Positions 1 to 8,009 of a stretch of DNA of 21,604 nt are shown one piece after another. How positions within the stretch are numbered: the first letter of the stretch is position 1; each line of letters starts with the position of its first letter. The position numbers were made by a program, and so were the translations under genes. This stretch comes from Acidiferrobacter sp. (GTDB taxonomy: Bacteria > Pseudomonadota > Gammaproteobacteria > Acidiferrobacterales > Acidiferrobacteraceae): NCBI GenBank assembly GCA_027335965.1, contig DAHWGZ010000015.1, forward strand, positions 1 to 21,604, written 5' to 3'. The notes below the pieces were generated by a model. The model ran no database searches and was not told where the DNA came from. It saw only the letters and a program-made list of their open reading frames with translations.

Positions 1-843
1 ATAGCCCTCGTCGCTCAAGAGATAGCAGGGCTTCTGCCAACCGAACACATTACGCGTGGGGTTGCTCCACGGCGTGCATTGATAGGTCTGGTTGCCGGCC
101 AGGAAGTCGAGAAAAAGGCTCGACTGATTGAAGCGCCACTTGGCGCCGCGTTGGCGGCCGAGCGCGAACGCCTTGCGAAACAGCGTCTTGCTCTGGGCGC
201 GGCGCAGGAACACGTCCTGGCGCGGGGCGCGCTCGTAGCTGTAGCCGGGCGACACCGTGACGCCTTCCACGCCCAGGCCCGCCACGAAATCGAAGAAGTC
301 GGCGACCTCGGTCGGGTCCTCGTCCTGGAACAAGGTGCAGTTGACCGTCACGCGGAAGCCGCGATCGCGGGCCAGCTTGATGGCGTCGACGGCCTTGTCG
401 AAGACCCCCTCGCGGCACACCGACTGGTCGTGCCGTTCGCGCAATCCGTCCAGGTGGATGGAAAACGTGAGGTAGGGCGACGGCGTGTAGTCATCGATCT
501 TGCGCGCCAACAGCAGGGCGTTCGTGCACAGATAGACGAACTTCTTGCGCGCCACGATGCCGGCCACGATCGCCGGCATGTCCTTATGAATCAGGGGCTC
601 GCCGCCGGGGATGGATACCACCGGCGCGCCGCATTCATCGACCGCCTGCAGGCACTCGTCGACGCTCAGGCGCTTGTCCAGTATCTCTTCCGGGTACTCG
701 ATCTTGCCGCAACCCGCGCATTCCAGATTGCAGCGAAACAAGGGCTCGAGCATCAGCACCAGCGGATAGCGCTTGTTGCCCCGCAATTTCTGCCCCAGGA
801 TATAACGTCCGATGCTCCACTGTTGTCTTATGGGCACTTGCAT
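1..843 (-). CDS. hpnH: HpnH, hopanoid-biosynthesis radical SAM protein (3' end beyond window)
   Basis: HpnH is a radical S-adenosylmethionine enzyme that joins a 5'-deoxyadenosyl group to diploptene, giving adenosylhopane, the first step of C35 hopanoid side-chain synthesis. The start ATG at 843 is preceded by a strong AGGAG six bases upstream. The 281 codons in the window are open to the left edge, so the C-terminus (roughly 50-100 residues by family length) is missing. Visible features are the radical SAM cluster C38-x3-C42-x2-C45 (CNLECAGC), preceded by MLEPLFR, and the GGEP SAM-binding motif at residues 80-83. HpnH-like stretches such as YLCTNALLL and FSIHLDGL follow. It starts 28 nt after the ispH stop on the same strand, so the two are probably co-transcribed. 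This fits, because IspH makes the isoprenoid precursors of hopanoids. The family call is firm; only completeness is unknown. Confidence 0.93.
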   Translation of the reverse strand, partial: MQVPIRQQWSIGRYILGQKLRGNKRYPLVLMLEPLFRCNLECAGCGKIEYPEEILDKRLSVDECLQAVDECGAPVVSIPGGEPLIHKDMPAIVAGIVARKKFVYLCTNALLLARKIDDYTPSPYLTFSIHLDGLRERHDQSVCREGVFDKAVDAIKLARDRGFRVTVNCTLFQDEDPTEVADFFDFVAGLGVEGVTVSPGYSYERAPRQDVFLRRAQSKTLFRKAFALGRQRGAKWRFNQSSLFLDFLAGNQTYQCTPWSNPTRNVFGWQKPCYLLSDEGY

Positions 844-871
844 AACACTCTCCTACTCCGTGGACCCGCTC

Positions 872-1813
872 CTAGAGGGGGCTGCGGGCCTTCTTCAGTA
901 AAGCGACCGGAAGGCGAAACGTCGTCGTCTCGGGCTCGGCCGGCATCTCCGTGACCTGTACCACGCCAAAATCCCCGAGCCTCTTTAGCACGCCTCGCAC
1001 GAGGATCTCGGGGGTTGAGGCGCCGGCGGTGATCCCGACCCGTAACGGGCCCTGGAACCACGCCTCATCGAGTTCGCTCGCGTCCTGCACGAGATAGGCG
1101 CGCGTCCCGGGTTGCTCGCCCACCTCGCGCAGGCGATTCGAGTTCGAGCTGTTGCGCGCGCCGACCACGAGCAATATATCGACCTTGCCGGCGAGCTTGC
1201 GCACCGCGTTCTGGCGGTTCTGCGTCGCATAGCAAATCCCGCTCAGATCCGGCCCCTGGATGTGCGTAAAGCGCTCGCGCAAGGCCGTGATGACGTCCTT
1301 GGTGTCGTCCACGCTCAAGGTCGTCTGGGTCACATAGGCAAGCCGCGTCTCGTCGGTGACGGCGAGACGCGCGACATCGTCGACATCGGAGACGACATAC
1401 ACGGGCCCCGGGATGCGCCCCCGGGTCCCCTCCACCTCGGGATGCCCGGGGTGACCGATGATGATCACGGCATAGCCCTGGACGCTGTAACGCTGGGCTT
1501 GATAGTGTACCTTGGTCACCAGCGGACAGGTCGCGTCGAGCACGTCGAGGCGCCGGTCGGCAGCCTCGTCAACCAAGGCCGTGGCCACGCCATGGGCGCT
1601 GAAGATCGTCGGCGCGCCTTCGGGAACCTCGTCCAGGCGCTCCACGAACACCGCGCCGCGGGCCTTCAGGTCCTCGACCACGTGTTGATTGTGTACGATC
1701 TCGTGAAGCACATACACGGGCGGACCGTAAACCTCCAGCGCGCGCTCCACGATCTCTATGGCACGCACGACGCCGGCGCAGAATCCGCGCGGCTGGGCCA
1801 GCACCACATCCAT
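872..1813 (-). CDS. ispH: IspH, 4-hydroxy-3-methylbut-2-enyl diphosphate reductase
   Basis: IspH is the last enzyme of the MEP pathway. It reduces HMBPP to isopentenyl and dimethylallyl diphosphate using a [4Fe-4S] cluster in the cytoplasm. From the chosen ATG the protein is 313 residues, close to the E. coli length (316). The cluster cysteines are C12 (RGFCAG), C96 (DATCPLV) and C194 (GICYATQ). Substrate residues H41, H74, H124 and E126 (HPGHPEVEG) fall on the E. coli numbers. That agreement is why 1813 is preferred. An in-frame ATG at 1831 would add six residues and has a weak purine-rich stretch before it, and the frame stays open to 1903. The NRAMP-type gene ends 147 nt upstream on the same strand and hpnH begins 28 nt downstream, so ispH-hpnH look like an isoprenoid-to-hopanoid operon. 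Confidence 0.96.
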   Translation of the reverse strand: MDVVLAQPRGFCAGVVRAIEIVERALEVYGPPVYVLHEIVHNQHVVEDLKARGAVFVERLDEVPEGAPTIFSAHGVATALVDEAADRRLDVLDATCPLVTKVHYQAQRYSVQGYAVIIIGHPGHPEVEGTRGRIPGPVYVVSDVDDVARLAVTDETRLAYVTQTTLSVDDTKDVITALRERFTHIQGPDLSGICYATQNRQNAVRKLAGKVDILLVVGARNSSNSNRLREVGEQPGTRAYLVQDASELDEAWFQGPLRVGITAGASTPEILVRGVLKRLGDFGVVQVTEMPAEPETTTFRLPVALLKKARSPL

Positions 1814-1960
1814 TTCGGATCTCGATTCCATTTCGGGTGGTCTTCTCTCTGTTGCGTTCAGACCGAGGCGGCCCAAGCCGCCCTGATCCCAATACCTTAG
1901 CATGCTACTGAACGGCGAACCAGGGTAGCGGCGCGGCGGCGCGGCGCCATGCCGCGGACC

Positions 1961-3244
1961 TCAGGGGATCCAGCTTTCCACCAGCACGAACGCGGCCGCG
2001 GCCATGACCAGCGTGGCCGCCCACCCGACGATGAGCGAGCTCGTGGAGATGACGAAACGCCCCATCACGCTGCGCCGCCGAGCCAGGATCATCATGAAGG
2101 CGAGCAGCGGGACCGCGACCAGCCCGTTCAAGGCGGCGCTCAAATAGAGCGCGCGCATGGAGTTGAACGGCAACAGCACGATGCCCAGGCCCGCGGCGCA
2201 CACCAGCACGAGCACCAGATAAAAGCGCGGCGCGGCGCGTATCGGCGTCCCCAGGCCTTGCGGCCAACGCCGCATCCCCGCCAAGGCATAGGCGCACGCG
2301 GCGGCCATGGCCGGGACCGCCAGGAGCCCCGTGGCCACGAGCCCCGCGGCGAACACCGCCGCGGTCCAGCGTCCGGCGAGCGGCGCCAGGGCCTGGGCCG
2401 CGGCGCCGGCGGTGTCGACACGCGCGATGCCGTGGGCGCCCAAGGTCGCGGCGGCGGTGACGATGATGAAAAATGCCACGATCTGCGAAAGCGCCATGCC
2501 GATGAAGGTATCGAAGTGGATGCGGCGCAGTTCGCGCGGCGCCTGCGCGGGCCTTGCGATGAGCGCGGCCTTGGTGGAATCCCGCTGCGTGATCTCGGCC
2601 TCCTGACCGGCCTGCCAAAAAAGGAGGTAGGGGCTGATGGTGGTCCCGGCGATCGCCACCAGGGCGGTCGCGTAGTGACGGCCGGGCATGAGCGTCGGCA
2701 CGAGGCCGAGGAGCGCCTGGCGCCAATCGACGCGCACCGAAAACGCGGTCGCGACATAGGCGAGCAGGGCCAGGGACAAGACCTCCAGCACCCGCGCGTA
2801 GCGCTCGTAACGCACCAAGACCTCGAGGGTGACGATGATGAAAAGGAAGCCGGCGGCATAGGCAAGACGCGGGCCACCGAACAGCAGGCGCGCCGCGCCC
2901 CCCATCGCCATGAGGTCCGCGCCGATGTTGATGACGTTGGCGACGAGCAGCGTGGTGACCAGGGCGTATCCGACCCACGGGGGATAATGATCGCGCAGGT
3001 TGGCGGCGAGTCCCTTGCCCGTGGCCCGCGCCATCTTCGCGCTCACCTGCTGGATGACGGCCACCAGCGGATAAAACACCCACAGCGTCCAGATCATCTG
3101 GTAGCCAAACCGCGCGCCGACCTCGGAGTACGTGGCGATATTGCTCGGATCGTCGTCGGCGACCCCGGTCAGGAGCCCGGGCCCGAGGTCGCGCAGGCCC
3201 ATGCGCCGCCTGACCCCACCCTTTCGTGCCAGATCGTGCCCCAT
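1961..3244 (-). CDS. NRAMP-family divalent metal cation transporter
   Basis: This is a polytopic inner-membrane protein of about 427 residues with roughly eleven hydrophobic segments, matching the NRAMP (SLC11) fold. Helix 1 carries D32-P33-S34-N35 (GVADDDPSN), the counterpart of the canonical DPGN metal site. Helix 6 reads GTTISPY (about residues 200-206) where Mn/Fe transporters have a methionine before the proline (MPH). The selectivity methionine is therefore replaced, as in the NRAMP-related branch that includes magnesium carriers. The substrate is left open: Mg, Mn or another divalent cation. The frame is open back to 3481, but the upstream part is Arg/Pro/Gly-rich and not NRAMP-like. 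ATG 3244 has an AGG nine bases upstream, and ATG 3202 (MGLRDLGPG) is an equally reasonable start. It is divergent from gloA and on the same strand as ispH, separated by about 147 nt, so co-transcription is uncertain. Confidence 0.9.
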   Translation of the reverse strand: MGHDLARKGGVRRRMGLRDLGPGLLTGVADDDPSNIATYSEVGARFGYQMIWTLWVFYPLVAVIQQVSAKMARATGKGLAANLRDHYPPWVGYALVTTLLVANVINIGADLMAMGGAARLLFGGPRLAYAAGFLFIIVTLEVLVRYERYARVLEVLSLALLAYVATAFSVRVDWRQALLGLVPTLMPGRHYATALVAIAGTTISPYLLFWQAGQEAEITQRDSTKAALIARPAQAPRELRRIHFDTFIGMALSQIVAFFIIVTAAATLGAHGIARVDTAGAAAQALAPLAGRWTAAVFAAGLVATGLLAVPAMAAACAYALAGMRRWPQGLGTPIRAAPRFYLVLVLVCAAGLGIVLLPFNSMRALYLSAALNGLVAVPLLAFMMILARRRSVMGRFVISTSSLIVGWAATLVMAAAAFVLVESWIP

Positions 3245-3501
3245 CCCCAAAAGCCTAAAGGCCGCGACCGGCGGCCGCCAGCGACCATGGACCCCGAGGC
3301 CGGCGGCCGCCCCTTGCAGGGTCCGCGATGGCAAGCGCCGCGCGCGGGTCGCGTTTGTCTTGTGCTCCGGTCCCCATGTCGGTAGGGTGCCACAATGCGC
3401 GCCTCGTGGCCCGCGAGGCCGCCAGCGGCCCGCCGCGCCGCGGTGGCGGACGGGCCACGATCGGCCGCCATAAACCCCCACGGAATTCCCAAGGATCGAT
3501 G

Positions 3502-3894
3502 ATGCGAATAGCCCATACCATGATACGAGTCGCGGACCTCGACCGGTCCCTGCGCTTTTACGAAAACGCGCTTGCCATGCGCGTCCTGCGGCGCACCGAC
3601 TATCCCGACGGGCGCTTCACGCTGGCGTTCGTGGGCTACGGCGACGAGCGCGATACCGCAGTCCTCGAACTCACCCACAACTGGGACGCCGCGGGCTACG
3701 AGATGGGAACGGGCTTTGGGCACGTCGCCATCGAGGTCGAGGATGCGGCCGAGGCGTGTGCGCGAGTGGCCGCCGCCGGCGGCCGCGTCACGCGCCCGGC
3801 GGGGCCCATGAAGCATGGAACGACGGTCATTGCCTTCGTCGAGGACCCGGACGGCTACAAGATCGAATTCATCGAGCGGCGCGCGCCGCGGTGA
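3502..3894 (+). CDS. gloA: GloA, lactoylglutathione lyase (glyoxalase I)
   Basis: Glyoxalase I isomerises the hemithioacetal of methylglyoxal and glutathione to S-lactoylglutathione, a cytosolic detoxification step. The protein has 130 residues in two half-domains of the vicinal-oxygen-chelate fold. All four metal ligands are present at exactly the E. coli numbers when the second of two adjacent ATGs is used: H5, E56 (VLELTHN), H74 (GFGHVAIEV) and E122 (YKIEFIE). AAGGA lies six bases before this ATG and only three before the first ATG at 3499, which also favours 3502. The open frame upstream to 3328 has no glyoxalase character. The stop TGA overlaps the GTG start of the glutathione peroxidase gene by 4 nt, so the two are translationally coupled. 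Both use thiol chemistry against reactive metabolites. Binding of Ni rather than Zn is expected for the short bacterial type but is not proven by sequence. Confidence 0.96.
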   Translation: MRIAHTMIRVADLDRSLRFYENALAMRVLRRTDYPDGRFTLAFVGYGDERDTAVLELTHNWDAAGYEMGTGFGHVAIEVEDAAEACARVAAAGGRVTRPAGPMKHGTTVIAFVEDPDGYKIEFIERRAPR

Positions 3895-4406
3895 GCGCAA
3901 GCGCGTCCCTCCCGGCCGCGGTCGCGTTTCACGATCGGCGCGTGCGCACCGCCGATGGCGGCCTGCAGGATCTGAGCGCCTACCGCGGGCATGTGTTGCT
4001 CATCGTCAACGTGGCCAGCGCCTGCGGATTCACGCCGCAATACGCGGGGCTCGAGCGGCTTTACCGGCATTACCGCGAGCAGGGCCTCGTGGTGCTGGGC
4101 TTTCCGTGCGATCAGTTCGGGGGCCAGGAACCGGCGGCCGATGCCGAGATCCAGGCCTTCTGCCGGCAACGCTATGACGTCACGTTTCCGGTGTTCGCCA
4201 AGATCGAGGTCAATGGCGAGCGCGCCGACCCGCTCTTTCAGTGGCTGACCGCGCGCGCCCCCGGCCTGCTCGGCACGCGCCGGATCAAATGGAACTTCAC
4301 CAAGTTCCTCGTGGATCGCGCCGGCCAGGTGCTCGGCCGTTACGCCCCGCGCACCCGCCCCGAGGCCCTGGCGCGGCCCCTGGAGCGCGCCCTGCGATTG
4401 CCATGA
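3891..4406 (+). CDS. Glutathione peroxidase family protein (cysteine type)
   Basis: This is a 171-residue thioredoxin-fold peroxidase that reduces hydrogen peroxide and organic hydroperoxides. The catalytic tetrad is visible: C45 (NVASACGFT, Cys in place of selenocysteine), Q79 (FGGQEP), W134 and N135 (KWNFTKFL). A second cysteine, C91 (AFCRQRYDVTFP), sits where thioredoxin-dependent family members keep their resolving cysteine. Thioredoxin may therefore be the real reductant; this is inference. The start is taken as GTG 3891, which overlaps the gloA stop (GTGA). There is no good ATG before the conserved domain, and the longer open frame back to 3756 lies inside gloA in another frame. The short neutral N-terminus has no signal peptide, so it is likely cytosolic. 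It is coupled to gloA and converges on the NemA-type gene across 46 nt. Confidence 0.93.
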   Translation: MSASASLPAAVAFHDRRVRTADGGLQDLSAYRGHVLLIVNVASACGFTPQYAGLERLYRHYREQGLVVLGFPCDQFGGQEPAADAEIQAFCRQRYDVTFPVFAKIEVNGERADPLFQWLTARAPGLLGTRRIKWNFTKFLVDRAGQVLGRYAPRTRPEALARPLERALRLP

Positions 4407-4452
4407 TGGGCCTGTCCGCGGGCGCCCGGCGCGGCCCCATGCCCGTCGCCGC

Positions 4453-5583
4453 TTAGGGCCGCGCGCCCGCGGCGCGCTCTTCCCAGGTCGGGTAATCCGT
4501 ATAGCCCGCGGCCCCGCCGCCGTAGAAGGTCCGGGGGTCCGGGGCATTCAACGGCCGCCCCTCGCGCAGGCGCGCGGGCAGATCGGGGTTCGCCAGGAAC
4601 AGGCGGCCAAACGACACCAGATCGGCGTCGCCCGAGGCCACGACCGCCTGCGCCTTGGGTCCATCGTATTCGCCGTTGACCATCAGGATGCCCTCGTAGA
4701 TCGCGCGGAAATAGCCGATGGGGATCTGCGGCCCGCCGTGGCGGATGTCGGCCTCGAGGGGCTCCATGATATGGATATAGGCGAGCCCATAGGGCTTGAG
4801 GGCCTCGACCATGGTGCCAAACGTCGCCTTGGGATCCGAGTCCTGCATGTCGTTCATGGTCCCGCTCGGCGACAGGCGGATCCCCACCCGGCCGGCCGGC
4901 CATGCCTCGAGCACCGCCTCCAGGACCTGCAACGGGAAGCGCAGGCGGTTTTCCAGCGATCCTCCGTAGACGTCGGTGCGCCGATTCGGGCCGTCGCGCA
5001 GGAACTGGTCCAGGAGATAACCGTTGGCGTTATGGACCTCGACCCCGTCGAAGCCCGCCGCCCGCGCCTTGCGCGCGGCCTCGCGATATTGGTCGCGGAT
5101 GCGCGGCAGCTCGTCTGTCGCCAGGGCCCGCGGCGTCACGAAGTCTTGCATCCCCTCATAGGTCGCGGCTTGGCCGGCGGGCTTGATCGCGCTTGGCGCG
5201 ACCGGCAATTGCTGGTGCGGCTGGAGCGAGGGGTGCGAGATGCGCCCGACATGCCAGAGCTGCAGCACCATCTGTCCGCCCTCGGCATGCACGGCATCGG
5301 TCACGCGCCGCCATCCGGCGACCTGCTCGTCGGTATAAATCCCCGGGGTGTCGGGATAGCCCAGGCCCTCGGGCGCGATCTGCGTGGCCTCGCTTATGAT
5401 GAGGCCCGCGCTCGCGCGCTGGCGGTAGTACTCGACATTCATCTCGCGCGGGACGAAGCCCGGCCCGGCGCGATTGCGCGTCAGAGGCGCCATCACGATG
5501 CGATTGCGCAGGCGCAACTCGCCGACGTCGAGCGGCGAGAACAAGCTGGCCCCCTGGCGAGGCCCGTCGGTCTGCGGATTCAT
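4453..5583 (-). CDS. nemA: Old Yellow Enzyme family alkene reductase (NemA type)
   Basis: This FMN-dependent ene-reductase uses NAD(P)H to reduce activated C=C bonds, N-ethylmaleimide, quinones and nitro compounds. The 376-residue TIM-barrel shows the classical motifs: MAPLTR with FMN-site T35, the H184/N187 substrate pair and catalytic Y189 in VEVHNANGY, R236 (GIRLSP), FGR at 325-327, and the C-terminal YGGG-AAGYTDYP typical of E. coli NemA. The ATG at 5583 has AAGGGGG about eight bases upstream. In E. coli nemA sits with gloA under the electrophile sensor NemR. Here gloA and a peroxidase converge on this gene from the other strand and no NemR-like regulator is visible, so the functional association persists with different wiring. 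Subfamily identity is strong; the physiological substrate is unknown. Confidence 0.92.
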   Translation of the reverse strand: MNPQTDGPRQGASLFSPLDVGELRLRNRIVMAPLTRNRAGPGFVPREMNVEYYRQRASAGLIISEATQIAPEGLGYPDTPGIYTDEQVAGWRRVTDAVHAEGGQMVLQLWHVGRISHPSLQPHQQLPVAPSAIKPAGQAATYEGMQDFVTPRALATDELPRIRDQYREAARKARAAGFDGVEVHNANGYLLDQFLRDGPNRRTDVYGGSLENRLRFPLQVLEAVLEAWPAGRVGIRLSPSGTMNDMQDSDPKATFGTMVEALKPYGLAYIHIMEPLEADIRHGGPQIPIGYFRAIYEGILMVNGEYDGPKAQAVVASGDADLVSFGRLFLANPDLPARLREGRPLNAPDPRTFYGGGAAGYTDYPTWEERAAGARP

Positions 5584-6012
5584 GCATGCACCCCCTTTTC
5601 CATGCGAGCCGGTCTATTGATGGCGCGGATGCGAACGCCGCGCCGCGGCCGCCACCCTCCATTCAGGGCAGGTCCCCCATGATGCCACTGGCCGCGCCGG
5701 TCCGCCAACGCCCTTGAACTCCCGTAAAGAAGATCCCGAAGACCGCGGCCCATGGCCGGCGGCCCGGGGGATGGGGCATTGGGAGGCCGGCATGAACGGG
5801 GCTCGAGGCGCGGCCGGGCGCCGACCTGCACCCCAATCGCCCACGCGAGCGCGGCCACGCCACCCCGTGGTGCAAGGCCGCGATCGCCGCGCGCGCAAGC
5901 CCTCTGGCGGCGCCTCATCGGCCGATCGCGCGCCTGGCGCGGATATTGCTTCGGTGCTTGGGGACCCGACCGCCAGGGACGGTGGCGGGTCCTCTTCCCG
6001 AGGGACGGGCCC
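5584..6012 (+). other. Divergent intergenic region, no gene recognised
   Basis: These 429 nt separate two divergently transcribed genes and must hold both promoters. Open frames here are Arg/Pro/Gly-rich products of the high GC content and match no family I recognise. I see no convincing sigma-70 hexamer pair, terminator or RNA gene. Confidence 0.5.
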
Positions 6013-7311
6013 ATGCCGGATTCACGCCATAGGGAACACACGCAAGACACGGTCTCGGAACGCGAACGCCTGAGCGCCGGACGCCTGGCGATCACCTGGA
6101 TGGGCTTTCCCTTCATCCTGGCCATCACCATGACCGGGTCGGTCCTGGTCTTGACCGCGGGCCTTCGCAACGCGGTGCTGGCCACCATCATGGGCAGTCT
6201 CGCCATGTTCGCCTATGTGGGCATGCTCGGCGAATGGGGGTGGCGCTTTGGCCAAAGCTTCGCGCAAATCGCGCAAGGCGTTTACGGGGCGCGCGGCTAT
6301 CGCGTCATCTCGGGCCTCCTGTCGACGCTGGTGCTCGGGTGGTTTGCGATCAACACGGCGATGCCCGCCGAGATCCTGGCATCGGCTTACCATATTCCCT
6401 ACCCGCTCACCGCCACGATCCTCGGGGTCCTCTATGTGGCCATCACCGCCACCGGCATCGTCGGCGTAAGCCGCCTGTCGCTGTTGGCGGTGCCGGTCTA
6501 CGGCGCGCTCCTTTTGTACGCATTCCTGCATATCGATCCCCGCGCCGCGAGCGGTGCGGCGCCGGCATGGCCCGCCCCGATCATGGGCTTTTGGCCGGCC
6601 CTGTCGGCCGTGCTCGCGGCGTTCGCCGACTCCGGCACCCTGGCGCCGGACTTCAACCGCTGGGCCAGGACCCGCGCCGCGTCGTGGACGGCAAGCGCCT
6701 GCGGCTTTCCGCTCGGCTTTGGTCTGGCCATGGGCCTCGGCGAGCTCTTGACCGTATTCCTGCGCGCCGCCCACGCCCCTTTCCTTCAACCCTTCCAGAA
6801 CGGCAACCCCGTGGGTTATCTCCTCGCCTTCGGCGGCCTGCCCGCGGCCTTCGCGGTCGCCGTCGCCGTCCTCAATCAGGGATCGAATGCCACCCACTGC
6901 CTCTACAACAGCGCCGTCGGGGCGGCGAAGCTCACGACCCTGCGTTATCGCGCCACCGCGCCATGGCTCGGTCTTTTGGGGGTGGTGATCGCCGCGAGCG
7001 GCGTGTGGAAATACCTGCTCGAATGGCTGCAGCTGATCGGCTTCGTGGTGCCCCCGATCGGTGGCACCCTGATCGCGCGCTACCGCGCCCTACGCAAGCG
7101 CACGGGCGCCACCGAGGCCACGGATCTGAGCGCGCGGGCGCCCTGGATCGGCACCGCCATCGGCTGGATGGCAGGCGGCGCGATGCTGCTCACGCACGCC
7201 GAGGCGGCCGCGCCGCTAGCCCTCGCCACCTTCGCCGCCGGCTTTCTCGCGACCTCGATCCTGGATGCGCGCCCCGACAGCAACCGCCAGCCGCGGGCCG
7301 TGAAATCCTAG
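6013..7311 (+). CDS. NCS1-family permease (CodB-like, cytosine/purine or related substrate)
   Basis: This is a 432-residue integral membrane protein, close to the length of E. coli CodB (419), with about twelve hydrophobic segments. NCS1 permeases import cytosine, purines, allantoin, hydantoins or thiamine precursors by cation symport. Supporting features are a short polar N-terminus before the first helix (ITWMGFPFILAITMTG), a helix-1/2 region rich in small residues, and the central segment FADSGTLAPDFNRW. That segment resembles the substrate-site helix of CodB-type carriers (ADFxRY). ATG 6013 was chosen because the frame upstream to 5752 is low-complexity and not permease-like, and GAGGGA precedes it. 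No deaminase, hydantoinase or other nucleobase gene flanks it, so the substrate cannot be assigned from context. It has the orientation of the downstream nfeD-qmcA pair but is 700 nt away. Confidence 0.82.
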   Translation: MPDSRHREHTQDTVSERERLSAGRLAITWMGFPFILAITMTGSVLVLTAGLRNAVLATIMGSLAMFAYVGMLGEWGWRFGQSFAQIAQGVYGARGYRVISGLLSTLVLGWFAINTAMPAEILASAYHIPYPLTATILGVLYVAITATGIVGVSRLSLLAVPVYGALLLYAFLHIDPRAASGAAPAWPAPIMGFWPALSAVLAAFADSGTLAPDFNRWARTRAASWTASACGFPLGFGLAMGLGELLTVFLRAAHAPFLQPFQNGNPVGYLLAFGGLPAAFAVAVAVLNQGSNATHCLYNSAVGAAKLTTLRYRATAPWLGLLGVVIAASGVWKYLLEWLQLIGFVVPPIGGTLIARYRALRKRTGATEATDLSARAPWIGTAIGWMAGGAMLLTHAEAAAPLALATFAAGFLATSILDARPDSNRQPRAVKS

Positions 7312-8009
7312 GACATGGCGGGGACCGACCCTCCTCCGGGGCCCGCGCCCCGCGCGGCCACGCGCAAACGGCGAGCACAGGCCATAGGCCCCGCAACGGT
7401 GCACGCGGCCTCGGCGGCCAGGCCCGCCCACCAAACGCCGACACGAAAGGATGGAGCGCGCGGCCTCGGCCGTGGCGGGCGGGAGGCCATGGGCACCGCC
7501 CGCGGTGAAGGGCCTCGCCCCGCACATCGGGTCTTTCGAGACCGCTGGATGGTGGCCGACCGAAGGCCGCGCGCCGCACAACGGCAGGGTCCCGGCCAGA
7601 CGGGCCCATGGCGCAGGCCCGAAGGCCCCATGCATGGGTCGCCGCGGCTTGCGACACAGGGGGAGCGCCCCCCGGAAAGCATCTCTCCCTCAAGCCCCGC
7701 AATCGGGTGGCACGCAGCATGCTCATGAGGGGGTTCTAGCAGGCGTCTCAAGCGGCACGCCAAGACCCATGGACGAGGCGCGTCGCCCGCACCATGACGA
7801 ACGCGAGGACCAACACGACGATGAGCGCTCGAGGCGCGATCCGGCAGGCCCCCCGGGGCTGGCGCCCGAGCCCGCCGGCACGCCCTTCGCGGCCCCCGCC
7901 GCCCGGTCCCGACCGCCGTTTTTCCGGGGCGCCCGGGGCCGCGCCACGCCTCATACTGGCGGCCGGCCAGGCGAGCGCCTAAGCTAGGGGCGGAATCTCG
8001 GGGGATACC
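7312..8009 (+). other. Long GC-rich stretch with no recognisable gene
   Basis: About 700 nt lie between the permease and nfeD. Several overlapping frames on both strands are open, but their products are dominated by Arg, Pro, Gly and Ala, as expected by chance at this GC content. None has a convincing ribosome-binding site and family signature together. One minus-strand frame (7748-7954) ends in a hydrophobic run, LIVVLVLAFVMV, that could pass for a membrane anchor, but nothing else supports it. No tRNA, terminator or insertion-sequence end was seen. Confidence 0.5.

Noticed and set aside
7748..7954. Minus-strand 68-codon frame with a C-terminal hydrophobic run
   Set aside because: The remainder is Arg/Gly/Pro-rich chance sequence, no ribosome-binding site stands out, and a single hydrophobic run is not enough to call a gene.
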